A stretch of DNA of 64,000 bases from the NCBI RefSeq assembly GCF_900110135.1, contig NZ_FOCO01000001.1, positions 124,001 to 188,000 on the forward strand, written 5' to 3'. Origin of the DNA: Pseudorhodobacter antarcticus (GTDB taxonomy: Bacteria > Pseudomonadota > Alphaproteobacteria > Rhodobacterales > Rhodobacteraceae). Shown one piece after another: positions 10,045 through 18,192 of this stretch. Position 1 is the stretch's first letter, and every line of letters starts with the position of its first letter. The notes beneath the pieces were generated by a model. The model had not been told where the DNA came from. It did no database searches and saw nothing but the letters and a program-made list of their open reading frames with translations. The position numbers and the translations under genes are program-made.

Positions 10045-10818
10045 TCACAATTCCGCCCGCGGCCTGCGCGAGAAGGTCACATCGCGCAAAATGATCTGGT
10101 TCATTTCGGGGCCTTCAAAGATCAGGTCGACCCAAATCCGTTCCACCCGCTTTTCGTTCAATTTGGTATAGGCAAGATCAAACTCAACCTTCACCTCCGT
10201 CTCATTCAGCGGCAATTCGCGCACGACCTGTTCGACGTTTGGACCATGTTTGATGTTCAGCCGCGCGAAAATTTCCAGCGGCTTTTCCATTTCCACAATC
10301 GCGTCCAGCCGGATCAGATGGTTCAGGCGCAACCCTTCCACCGCCTCGGGCGGCAGTTCCAGCACCAAGGACAGGAACGACCCGTCGAACCGAAACACGT
10401 CCATGCGCAACCCAAACGGGGCCAGATCGGATTCGCGGGTGTTGCGGACTTGGCGCAGGGTCAATTCGCTGGCGCGACAATCGTGAAACACGGTGGCCCC
10501 TTCGCACACCATCGCTTTGTTTTGCACGGTCGAAAATCCCGGCACAGGAATAGGGCCTTTCCACAGCATCGGCCGCCACGCCCAATCTGTGCCCATCGGT
10601 TTGCGGATCGCGTTGGAGCCGATAACAGGCAACGCAAGTTGATGTTCGGCCAGATGGATCACCCGGTCCAGATTGCGTCGCAGCGACAAGGCTTGCCTGC
10701 GATAGCTGCGCAAGCTTTCCAAATCCAGACCACCCGCAAAATCGGCAAGCCTGCGCCAGCGCCGCAAAACGCTGCGGTGCATCAGCTTGTCGATCAATCT
10801 GTCCCCTTGTTTCGCCAT
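10045..10818 (-). CDS. conserved hypothetical protein (possibly DUF6478 family)
   Basis: A 257-residue soluble protein. A basic helical N-terminus (KQGDRLIDKLMHRSVLRRWRR) is followed by a beta-rich body with DWAWRPMLWKGPI and FHDCRASELTLRQVRNT. From memory this resembles a Rhodobacteraceae family annotated DUF6478, but I could not check it. ATG 10818 gives MAKQGDRL; a start 15 bases upstream is possible. It is the first gene of a two-gene unit with the 9655 gene. Function unknown. Confidence 0.75.
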   Translation of the reverse strand: MAKQGDRLIDKLMHRSVLRRWRRLADFAGGLDLESLRSYRRQALSLRRNLDRVIHLAEHQLALPVIGSNAIRKPMGTDWAWRPMLWKGPIPVPGFSTVQNKAMVCEGATVFHDCRASELTLRQVRNTRESDLAPFGLRMDVFRFDGSFLSLVLELPPEAVEGLRLNHLIRLDAIVEMEKPLEIFARLNIKHGPNVEQVVRELPLNETEVKVEFDLAYTKLNEKRVERIWVDLIFEGPEMNQIILRDVTFSRRPRAEL

Positions 10819-10967
10819 GATACGCGCCGTCACTTTGCTGTTGGGTCACACCGACCGGTCACCAGATGCATTGTTTACCAAATGGAAACACAAACCTTAT
10901 CGGCCCAAAACCCTTAAGACTCCAGCCTCGTTCCCACCCTTTGTTCAAATTATCCCGAAAAACGGCG

Positions 10968-11558
10968 TCACAGCCCGTTGGCCCCGCGCACCGCCGCGAC
11001 AAATTGGCGGATGCGCGTGTTGGCCGCGTCCGCCACCAAGGCTTGGCCCTGCCGCGCGCGCACGGTCAGCGTGACCAACTGATCCCCCACCCGTAAAAAC
11101 GCGCGCCACGCGGGCAGGGTTTGCCCCTGCGCCCCCCGCGTCAGCGACAAGATCACCGCGCCTTGATATTCAACCACGCTTTGCACCGCAATCTGGTCGC
11201 GGCTGTCTGCACCGCGCAAGGCGGCTGAACCTTCGGCGGATGCGAAATAACGGGCCATCGCGGCGTGGGTCAAGGTCACACCTTCGGCGCTGCCGGGGCC
11301 GCCCACGGTTGCGGTCAGCACAGCGCCCGTGCCGTCACTGTCACAGCGGGCAAAGGCCATAAAGCCAGCGCCTGCCACCGATGTGCGCGTATCGGGCAGC
11401 GGGCAAAACCCCGCAGGCCCGACCAGCGCCACATTCGACACCATTGCGCCTTGCGGGGCCGCACTGCCCCCAAACCCCGGCAAACCGCCACTGGTATTGA
11501 CGGGCACGCAGCCCGCCAATACCAGCGGCAAGATCGCCTTACTGATCCATGTAGACAT
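10968..11558 (-). CDS. lipoprotein
   Basis: A 196-residue protein with a type II signal peptide, [17 protein letters not shown], in which LAGC is a clean lipobox. The mature part begins with a Gly/Pro-rich linker, then a beta-rich domain with [21 protein letters not shown] (probable disulfide). ATG 11558 is chosen because it starts the signal peptide; it overlaps the 3' end of ilvD by 20 bases on the same strand, so it is probably translated from the ilvD message. Function unknown. Confidence 0.8.
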   Translation of the reverse strand: MSTWISKAILPLVLAGCVPVNTSGGLPGFGGSAAPQGAMVSNVALVGPAGFCPLPDTRTSVAGAGFMAFARCDSDGTGAVLTATVGGPGSAEGVTLTHAAMARYFASAEGSAALRGADSRDQIAVQSVVEYQGAVILSLTRGAQGQTLPAWRAFLRVGDQLVTLTVRARQGQALVADAANTRIRQFVAAVRGANGL

Positions 11559-13272
11559 GCCGTTCCTCACGCGCGCCGGGGTGCGTGACCGCCCCCAAAC
11601 GTGCGCCACCCACAAGGCGGGCGTATTTCCACAAAGCGCCGCTGTCATATTCGGTCTGGCGCGGGCCTTTCCAATTGGCCTTGCGCGCGGCCAGCTCTGC
11701 ATCGGTCAACGCGACGGAAAGTTCACCGGTGATCGCGTTCAGGGTAATCACATCGCCGTTTTGCAACAGGGCAATCGGGCCACCATGCGCCGCCTCTGGG
11801 CCCACATGGCCCACGCAGAACCCGCGGGTTGCGCCCGAAAAACGACCATCGGTGATCAGCGCCACCTTTTTGCCCATGCCTTGACCCGACAGGGCGGCGG
11901 TGGTGGACAACATTTCGCGCATACCGGGGCCACCTGCGGGGCCTTCATTGCGGATTACGATCACTTCGCCTTCTTTGTATTGGCGGGCTTTGACGGCCTC
12001 AAACGCCTCTTCCTCGGACTCGAACACGCGGGCGGGGCCGGTAAAGATTTGCTCCGCCTCGGACATGCCTGCGACTTTTACAATCGCGCCTTCGGGGGCC
12101 AAGTTGCCTTTCAGGCCCACAACGCCGCCGGTTTTGGTGATCGGAGACCCGATGGAATAAATCACGCGGCCATCCGCCTCACCTTCAATCCGGTCCAACT
12201 CCTCGCCCATGGAACGGCCCGAAGCGGTCATGCAATCTTCGTGGATCAGGCCCGCTTTGCGCAATTCCTTCATCACAATCGGCACGCCGCCCGCCTCATA
12301 CAAATCCTTGGACACATATTGCCCGCCGGGTTTCAGATCGACGAAATAGGGCGTGTCGCGGAAAATTTCGCAAACATCGGATAGGTCGAAATCAATCCCC
12401 GCCTCATGCGCGATTGCGGGCAAATGCAGGCCCGCGTTGGTGGACCCGCCTGTGCAGGCCACAATGCGCGCGGCGTTTTGCAGGGATTTCAGCGTGACAA
12501 TATCGCGCGCGCGGATATTTTTCTCGATCAGGTTCATCACGGCAACGCCGGACGCTTCACCATATTGGTCGCGACTTTCATATGGCGCAGGCGCGCCCGA
12601 AGAATTCAACAGCGCCAAACCAATCGCCTCACTCACACAGGCCATTGTGTTGGCGGTGAACTGACCACCACACGCGCCTGCCGATGGGCAGGCGACACGT
12701 TCCAGAATTTCCAATTCCGCATCGGTCATGTTCCCGGCTTGGTGCTTGCCCACCGCCTCAAACACGTCTTGCACGGTGACATCCTTGCCATTCAAACGGC
12801 CCGGCAAAATCGACCCGCCATAGATGAACACCGATGGGGTGTTCAACCGCACCATCGCCATCATCATCCCCGGCAAGGATTTGTCGCAGCCCGCAAGCCC
12901 CACAATCGCGTCATAGCAATGCCCGCGCATGGTCAATTCCACACTGTCTGCAATCGCCTCACGGCTGGCCAATGACGACCGCATCCCTTCATGGCCCATC
13001 GCGATACCATCGGTCACGGTGATGGTGGTAAATTCGCGGGGTGTGCCGCCGCCCTTTTTCACGCCGCCTTTGACGGCCTGCGCTTGCCGGTTCAGGGAAA
13101 TGTTGCACGGTGCAGCCTCATTCCAGCAGGTGGCCACGCCAACCCACGGCTGGTGGATCTCCTGCTCCGTGATGCCCATCGCATAGAAATAGCTGCGGTG
13201 CGGCGCGCGCGATGGCCCTTCGGTCACATGGCGGCTGGGAAGTTTGGATTTGTCAAAACGGGCATTGGTCAT
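11539..13272 (-). CDS. ilvD: dihydroxy-acid dehydratase
   Basis: A 577-residue enzyme of branched-chain amino acid biosynthesis that dehydrates 2,3-dihydroxy-isovalerate and -methylvalerate to the 2-keto acids. The Fe-S cluster cysteines are in [23 protein letters not shown] and [14 protein letters not shown], all typical of IlvD. ATG 13272 ([16 protein letters not shown]) has AAAGGACC upstream and the usual N-terminus. No other ilv gene is adjacent, which is common for ilvD in this group. It is divergent from the 13394 gene. Confidence 0.96.
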   Translation of the reverse strand: MTNARFDKSKLPSRHVTEGPSRAPHRSYFYAMGITEQEIHQPWVGVATCWNEAAPCNISLNRQAQAVKGGVKKGGGTPREFTTITVTDGIAMGHEGMRSSLASREAIADSVELTMRGHCYDAIVGLAGCDKSLPGMMMAMVRLNTPSVFIYGGSILPGRLNGKDVTVQDVFEAVGKHQAGNMTDAELEILERVACPSAGACGGQFTANTMACVSEAIGLALLNSSGAPAPYESRDQYGEASGVAVMNLIEKNIRARDIVTLKSLQNAARIVACTGGSTNAGLHLPAIAHEAGIDFDLSDVCEIFRDTPYFVDLKPGGQYVSKDLYEAGGVPIVMKELRKAGLIHEDCMTASGRSMGEELDRIEGEADGRVIYSIGSPITKTGGVVGLKGNLAPEGAIVKVAGMSEAEQIFTGPARVFESEEEAFEAVKARQYKEGEVIVIRNEGPAGGPGMREMLSTTAALSGQGMGKKVALITDGRFSGATRGFCVGHVGPEAAHGGPIALLQNGDVITLNAITGELSVALTDAELAARKANWKGPRQTEYDSGALWKYARLVGGARLGAVTHPGAREERHVYMDQ

Positions 13273-13393
13273 GGCTGGTCCTTTCGGGAAATCGCTTGGC
13301 CAAACGGATAAAGCGGCGCGGCGCATCGGGCAAGCCGTGATTGCGCGCCGTTTGCCGCAGGGATAGGTTTTTTTGATCGGGAAAGGCGGGGCC

Positions 13394-14065
13394 ATGCGCG
13401 CGATAACATCTTATGACACGCTGGAACGGTTGGGGCGGGTGCGGTTGTCGCAGCATTTTTACGCGCGCGATTTTCTGTATTCGGAAATTGGCAATGTGCA
13501 TGCCATCCCGAACTTGCCCGGTGATGTGGATTTGTTTGTCGCGGCGGGTGCTGCGTTTTGCACCCAATTGCTGGACCCATTGGTGGAAACATTCGGGCCC
13601 ATTGCTGTGCGGTCCGCTTACCGCAGCCCGACAGTGAACGGGTTTGGCAATGCGCATAACCTGAAATGCGCGCGCAATGATGCCAATCACGCGGGCCATA
13701 TCTGGGACAACCGCGATGCAGCAGGCCGCATGGGGGCGTGCGTGTCCATCGTGGTGCCGTGGTTTGCGGACCAATACGCGCAGGGCCGCGACTGGCGCGA
13801 CCTTGCGTGGTGGGTGCATGACCATTTGCCCCATCATGAAATGTGGTTTTTCCCCATCAACGCCGCGTTCAACCTGACATGGCGTGACGCGCCTGCGCGT
13901 GTCATCTCCTCCTACGTCGCGCCGCGCGGAAAACTGCTTGCGGCAGGGGCCGATCCGGTTGAAACCTTGGTGCAACGCCGCGCGCGATACGCCGATTTCC
14001 CACCCTTTCGCGGTATCGCCTATCCTCCCCTCCCGGCCCAATGGGCCAAGCCAAAGGACATATGA
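13394..14065 (+). CDS. putative M15-like D,D-peptidase-fold protein
   Basis: A 223-residue protein without a signal peptide. [11 protein letters not shown] followed by [11 protein letters not shown] recalls the SGYRSP...H...D zinc-binding region of M15/VanY-type D,D-peptidases, and [10 protein letters not shown] could supply the last histidine; the spacing is unusual, so the assignment is tentative. ATG 13394 has AAAGGCGGGG upstream. The stop overlaps the start of an M23 metallopeptidase gene, which supports a cell-wall or lysin-like context. Confidence 0.6.
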   Translation: MRAITSYDTLERLGRVRLSQHFYARDFLYSEIGNVHAIPNLPGDVDLFVAAGAAFCTQLLDPLVETFGPIAVRSAYRSPTVNGFGNAHNLKCARNDANHAGHIWDNRDAAGRMGACVSIVVPWFADQYAQGRDWRDLAWWVHDHLPHHEMWFFPINAAFNLTWRDAPARVISSYVAPRGKLLAAGADPVETLVQRRARYADFPPFRGIAYPPLPAQWAKPKDI

Positions 14066-14937
14066 TGCCCGATTACCCAACCCTCGCCGCCCGCCTGACA
14101 GGCCAACCCGACCTTTACACAGCCCTGATGGGATTGGGCCCGGCAGAGCTTGCCCCCCTGCTGGCCGCTTGCGATGCCGATGTGGCGGCGCGGTTGCAAT
14201 CGGTCGACCAAAGGCTGCTGCGCGCGATTTTGCGCGCAGGCGCGGGGGGCGAGGCGGTGACAGGCGCGGGCGCATTGCGCGATCATTTGGCAACGGTTGA
14301 TGTGGCCCCGATGTTTGCCCCCGCGATCATGGACGGCCCCAGCATCGCCCTGCCCACCGCAGGCCAAATCGCGGATATGCCCGCGTTTTCGGACCGCGCG
14401 TTTGACACTTGGTTCACCGCGCAAAACGTGCCCTACGGCATCGGCCTGTACGGGGAACACCGCCATGTTTACGCCACCCCCCAATTTGCCGACCGCGCCA
14501 GCGTGGAACGCCGCACGGTGCATATGGGCATCGACGTATTCGCCCCCGCAGGCACGCCCGTTCATGCGCCATTGGCGGGTGTGGTGCGGTCCGTGGTCTA
14601 TAACGCCGACCCGTTGGATTACGGCCATACGTTGATTTTGCAGCATGACGGCCCCGCGCCGTTTTACACGCTTTACGGCCATATGGGCGCCACCTTGTCG
14701 GGGCTGTGCGCCGTGGGCGACCGGGTAACTCCCGGCCAGATTATCGCACATTTCGGCGACTGGCATGAAAACGGCGGTTGGGCGCCCCATCTGCATTTCC
14801 AAGTGATGTCCACGATGCTGGACCAAAACGACGGTAATTTCTTTGGCGTCGGGCACAAAGGGCTATGGCCCGTTTGGTCGCAAATTTGCCCCGACCCGAA
14901 CTTGATTTTGCGGTTGGACGCGGGGCGGTTTCTATAG
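14062..14937 (+). CDS. M23-family (LytM-type) metallopeptidase
   Basis: 291 residues. The LytM zinc ligands are present: HMGIDVFAPAGTPVHAPLAG (H...D) and HLHFQ (HxH), with YGHMG between them. These enzymes cut peptide cross-links in peptidoglycan. There is no obvious signal peptide; the N-terminal ~110 residues are helical and unlike LytM. The same domain is found fused to aminoglycoside-phosphotransferase/aminotransferase-like proteins in Proteobacteria, so a cytoplasmic or non-wall role cannot be excluded. The start at 14062 overlaps the previous stop (ATGA) and has AAAGGA upstream. Confidence 0.8.
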   Translation: MMPDYPTLAARLTGQPDLYTALMGLGPAELAPLLAACDADVAARLQSVDQRLLRAILRAGAGGEAVTGAGALRDHLATVDVAPMFAPAIMDGPSIALPTAGQIADMPAFSDRAFDTWFTAQNVPYGIGLYGEHRHVYATPQFADRASVERRTVHMGIDVFAPAGTPVHAPLAGVVRSVVYNADPLDYGHTLILQHDGPAPFYTLYGHMGATLSGLCAVGDRVTPGQIIAHFGDWHENGGWAPHLHFQVMSTMLDQNDGNFFGVGHKGLWPVWSQICPDPNLILRLDAGRFL

Positions 14938-15042
14938 GTCGCACAGCGCGCCAAAAACACCCTGTTTGCGACCCTTGCGGGTCACGCGTTCGGCAGTATT
15001 CATGCGGCCCCCTGTTCCAAGGGGCAGCTTAACGTAACCAGG

Positions 15043-15198
15043 TCAACGCAAGCAAACCGAAGGCGTGGTGGCGGCGGTGCAACCTTGACTGGTGGGGGCT
15101 GGGTCGGGGAAGGTCAGGCGCGGCAGATCTGGCATTGGCTGAGCAAAAGCGGGCAGGCCCAGAACAGCAAAAAAGGCAGCGGCGTAAAGCGTTTTCAT
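15043..15198 (-). CDS. small secreted protein, 51 residues
   Basis: A short gene with good support: GAGAGGA lies about seven bases ahead of ATG 15198, and the product starts with a textbook signal peptide (MKTLYAAAFFAVLGLPAFA, then Q). The mature peptide is only ~31 residues, proline-rich (PMPDLPRLTFPDPAPTSQ) and carries two cysteines near its end. It is divergent from mbfA. I know no family for it. Exported mature product and possible disulfide are inferred from sequence only. Confidence 0.6.
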   Translation of the reverse strand: MKTLYAAAFFAVLGLPAFAQPMPDLPRLTFPDPAPTSQGCTAATTPSVCLR

Positions 15199-15267
15199 GG
15201 CGCGTCCTCTCAAAATGAAGCGATTGATTTAGTTAAAGGTGCGCCACCGTGCCTGCATTTTCAATCT

Positions 15268-15305
15268 AACCGTTCGGTTTAGCTATTTTGCAATCAATGG
15301 ATTGC
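15268..15305. promoter_or_regulatory. two short inverted repeats in the divergent promoter region
   Basis: AACCG-TT-CGGTT at 15268-15279 and GCAATC-AATG-GATTGC at 15290-15305, between the small secreted gene and mbfA. Either may be an operator; no regulator can be named. Confidence 0.3.
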
Positions 15306-15327
15306 GCTCAAAGTTGGGACGCGCTAC

Positions 15328-15344
15328 TTTAGAACCATTCTAAA
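15328..15344 (+). promoter_or_regulatory. Irr-box (iron control element) upstream of mbfA
   Basis: TTTAGAACCATTCTAAA, a perfect inverted repeat with 7-base arms and a 3-base centre, 24 bases before the mbfA start. It matches the known Irr/ICE consensus of Alphaproteobacteria, where Irr represses mbfA under iron limitation. Assignment rests on the match and the gene it precedes. Confidence 0.75.
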
Positions 15345-15368
15345 TATTCCAGCCCAAGAAGGTTCCCC

Positions 15369-16346
15369 ATGATCCCCGGCTTTTCCAACCGCCGCCGCTT
15401 TTCCGACCTGTCGGAACAAGAAATCCTCGCCCTCGCCATTTCGTCCGAGGAGGATGACGGCCAGATTTATCGCGGTTACGCCGAAAAACTGCGCGCCGAT
15501 TTCCCCGCCTCCGCCGCCGTGTTTGATGGCATGGCCGAGGAGGAGGACGGCCACCGCAAACGCCTGATTGATTTGCACGTCGCGCGGTTTGGCAAGGTCA
15601 TCCCCCTCATCCGGCGCGAACATGTCGCAGGCTTTTACGCGCGCCGCCCGGTGTGGTTGACCGAAAATCTGGGGTTGGAAAAAATTCGCGGCGAAGCAGC
15701 CGGAATGGAGCAGGAGGCGCATGCGTTTTACATGCGCGCAGCCAGCCACACCACGGACGCCGCCACCCGCAAACTGCTGGGCGATTTGGCGGCGGCAGAG
15801 GCGGCGCATAAGACCCTTGCAGGCGAATTGGAGGCCGAACACTTAGGTGCAGATGCAAGGTCCGAGGAGGACCGCACCGCGCACCGCCAATTCGTGCTGA
15901 CATGGGTGCAGCCCGGTTTGGCGGGGTTGATGGATGGGTCAGTGTCCACCCTTGCGCCGATTTTCGCCGTGGCCTTTGCCACGATGGACAACCACACAAC
16001 CTTGCTGGTGGGCCTTGCCGCCGCCATCGGGGCCGGGATTTCGATGGGCTTTACCGAGGCCGCATCCGATGACGGGCAACTGTCGGGGCGCGGATCACCG
16101 ATCAAACGCGGCATCGCGGCGGGGGTGATGACCACGCTTGGCGGGCTGGGCCACGCCTTGCCCTACCTGCTGTCTGATTTCTGGACCGCCACCATTCTGG
16201 CAATCGCCATTGTGTTTGTCGAACTGTGGGCGATTGTCTGGATTCAAAACCGCTATATGCAAACCCCGTTTTTGCGCGCCACCTTTCAGGTGGTGTTGGG
16301 GGGCGCATTGGTGCTGGGTGCGGGCATGTTAATCGGTGCGGGCTAA
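15369..16346 (+). CDS. mbfA: MbfA-type iron exporter (erythrin-VIT1 fusion)
   Basis: A 325-residue fusion of an N-terminal ferritin-like diiron domain (ISSEEDDGQIYRGYAEKL, GMAEEEDGHRKRLIDLH and GMEQEAHAFYMRAASH supply the Glu and ExxH ligands) and a C-terminal VIT1/CCC1 transporter domain (about residues 185-325) with five hydrophobic segments, starting QPGLAGLMDGSVSTLAPIFA. In Bradyrhizobium and Agrobacterium MbfA exports iron and protects against iron and peroxide stress. AAGAAGG precedes ATG 15369. The Irr-box upstream fits this role. Confidence 0.9.
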   Translation: MIPGFSNRRRFSDLSEQEILALAISSEEDDGQIYRGYAEKLRADFPASAAVFDGMAEEEDGHRKRLIDLHVARFGKVIPLIRREHVAGFYARRPVWLTENLGLEKIRGEAAGMEQEAHAFYMRAASHTTDAATRKLLGDLAAAEAAHKTLAGELEAEHLGADARSEEDRTAHRQFVLTWVQPGLAGLMDGSVSTLAPIFAVAFATMDNHTTLLVGLAAAIGAGISMGFTEAASDDGQLSGRGSPIKRGIAAGVMTTLGGLGHALPYLLSDFWTATILAIAIVFVELWAIVWIQNRYMQTPFLRATFQVVLGGALVLGAGMLIGAG

Positions 16347-16360
16347 GGGTGGTTTTGGGG

Positions 16361-17182
16361 TCAGCAGGCTTTTGGCCATGCATCGATGATCTCAATCGCC
16401 TCTTCAGCGGTTTCGACAAAGCGGAACAGGTGCAAATCCTCTGCGGCGATGGTGCCTGCGTCCGCAAGCGCCTCCCAATTGATGATGTTTTCCCAAAACT
16501 CGCGGCCAAACAGCAAGAAGGGCACGCGTTTCATGCGGCCAGACTGAATCAGGGTTAGGCTTTCAAACAGCTCGTCCAGCGTGCCAAAACCGCCAGGAAA
16601 CACACAGATCGCAGCGGCGCGCATCAGGAAATGCATTTTGCGGATCGCGAAATAGTGGAAATTAAAGCACAAATCCGGCGTCACATATTCGTTCGGGGCC
16701 TGTTCATGCGGCAACACGATGTTCAGGCCGATGCTTTGGCCCCCCGCCTCATGCGCGCCACGGTTTCCCGCCTCCATCACGCCCGGCCCGCCGCCGGTGA
16801 CAATGACGTTTTCGCGGCCATAGCTGGCTATAGAGCGTTCGGTCATGATAAACGCAAATTTCTGCGCCTCTGCATAGTATTTTGACAGATCGGCAAGGGT
16901 TTGTGTGCGGGCTGTCGCCTTGTTTTCCGGGGCGGGGATGCGGGCACCACCGAACAAAACGATGGTGGATTCGATGCCGCGTTCGTCCATCACCAGCTGC
17001 GGTTTCAGCAGTTCAAGTTGCAGGCGGACGGGGCGCAGCTCCTCTCGGCACATGAAATCATTGTCGTTGAAGGCGAGGCGATAGGCAGGCGCGCGCGTTT
17101 GGGGGGTGTCGGGGATGTCGCGAATGGCGCGGACATCTTGCTGGCTGTCGCGAAATGGGTGTTTGCGGGCATCGTCTTTCAT
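16361..17182 (-). CDS. LOG-family protein (TIGR00730-type Rossmann fold)
   Basis: A 273-residue protein with the LOG signatures [16 protein letters not shown] and [13 protein letters not shown]. Characterised members are cytokinin riboside 5'-monophosphate phosphoribohydrolases that split ribose phosphate from nucleotides; in bacteria the wider role is nucleotide hydrolysis. The N-terminal ~70 residues ([19 protein letters not shown]) are an extension relative to the minimal ~190-residue LOG core, as in the longer bacterial subgroup. It is divergent from dapD and converges with mbfA. Confidence 0.88.
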   Translation of the reverse strand: MKDDARKHPFRDSQQDVRAIRDIPDTPQTRAPAYRLAFNDNDFMCREELRPVRLQLELLKPQLVMDERGIESTIVLFGGARIPAPENKATARTQTLADLSKYYAEAQKFAFIMTERSIASYGRENVIVTGGGPGVMEAGNRGAHEAGGQSIGLNIVLPHEQAPNEYVTPDLCFNFHYFAIRKMHFLMRAAAICVFPGGFGTLDELFESLTLIQSGRMKRVPFLLFGREFWENIINWEALADAGTIAAEDLHLFRFVETAEEAIEIIDAWPKAC

Positions 17183-17267
17183 TGGGATTCCTTGGTCTGC
17201 AATTGCGGGACGTTCTATCTGTGTTTATAGGGTTGGGCCAAGCCTGGCCACTGCAAAGGATTTTAAG

Positions 17268-18092
17268 ATGAGCAACGCAGCCCTTGAGACCGCAATCGAA
17301 GCCGCCTGGGAGGCGCGTGATGGGATCACGTCTGCCACCAAGGGCGAGGCACGCGACGCGATTGAAGCAACCTTGACTGCGCTGGACAGCGGCGCTTTGC
17401 GGGTGGCAGAAAAACGTGGCAGCGATTGGCATGTCAATCAATGGGCGAAAAAGGCCGTGCTGCTGTCGTTTCGCTTGACGGATATGTATGAGATTTCGGG
17501 ATCAAACGGCGGGTCGAATTGGTGGGACAAGGTGCCATCCAAGTTCCAAGGCTGGACCGAGGCCGATTGGCGCGCGGCGGGGTTTCGCGCCGTGCCGGGA
17601 TCGATTGTGCGGCGGTCGGCGTTCATCGCGAAAGGCGTGGTTTTGATGCCGTCCTTTGTGAATATCGGCGCGTATGTGGATGAAGGGTCGATGGTAGACG
17701 GTTGGGCTACGGTTGGGTCTTGTGCCCAGATTGGCAAGAATGTGCATCTTTCGGGTGGCGTTGGCATCGGTGGCGTGTTGGAGCCGATGCAGGCGGGCCC
17801 CACGATTATTGAGGACAATTGCTTTATCGGAGCGCGTTCCGAAGTGGTTGAGGGCTGTATCATTCGTGAGGGGTCCGTCTTGGGGATGGGGGTCTTCATC
17901 GGCCAATCCACCAAGATTGTGGACCGCGAAACCGGGGCGGTGATGTATGGTGAGGTGCCTGCCGGGTCGGTCGTCGTCGCAGGCTCGATGCCGTCGAAAA
18001 ACGGGGTGAACCTGTATTGCGCGGTGATCGTGAAAAAGGTCGATGCGCAGACGCGGTCCAAAACATCCATCAACGAATTGCTGCGCGATTAA
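17268..18092 (+). CDS. dapD: tetrahydrodipicolinate N-succinyltransferase
   Basis: 274 residues, the family length. It transfers succinyl from succinyl-CoA to tetrahydrodipicolinate in lysine and meso-diaminopimelate synthesis. The left-handed beta-helix hexapeptide repeats run through [20 protein letters not shown] and [23 protein letters not shown] 17268 follows AAAGGA; the upstream frame overlaps the divergent LOG gene and is not used. It is monocistronic, with a terminator immediately downstream. Confidence 0.96.
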   Translation: MSNAALETAIEAAWEARDGITSATKGEARDAIEATLTALDSGALRVAEKRGSDWHVNQWAKKAVLLSFRLTDMYEISGSNGGSNWWDKVPSKFQGWTEADWRAAGFRAVPGSIVRRSAFIAKGVVLMPSFVNIGAYVDEGSMVDGWATVGSCAQIGKNVHLSGGVGIGGVLEPMQAGPTIIEDNCFIGARSEVVEGCIIREGSVLGMGVFIGQSTKIVDRETGAVMYGEVPAGSVVVAGSMPSKNGVNLYCAVIVKKVDAQTRSKTSINELLRD

Positions 18093-18101
18093 AGTAGGTT
18101 G

Positions 18102-18156
18102 CGGCTGTTCCTGCGATGACGTCATACAGATCACCGCAGAAACAGCCGCGTTTTTA
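18102..18156 (+). terminator. intrinsic terminator of dapD
   Basis: GCGGCTGTT (18102-18110) pairs perfectly with AACAGCCGC (18142-18150); an inner stem CTGCG/CGCAG extends it; GTTTTT follows. Confidence 0.85.
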
Positions 18157-18165
18157 AGGGCGAAA

Positions 18166-18192
18166 GGGGCGGTGGGTTGCACCCACCCTACG
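18166..18192 (-). repeat. REP-like palindrome, type A copy 1
   Basis: On the minus strand it reads C, GTAG, then a GGTGGGTGCAACCCACC hairpin and GCCCC. It contains the last two codons (ACG TAG) of the DUF2339 gene. It is the inverted partner of the copy at 18218, with which it differs at one of 27 bases. Confidence 0.8.

Noticed and set aside
14932-15003. 23-codon minus-strand frame MNTAERVTRKGRKQGVFGALCDL
   Set aside because: Plausible composition, but no ribosome site, and it runs into the 3' end of the M23 gene; a palindrome (CCCCT/AGGGG) lies just ahead of it. Not enough to call a gene.
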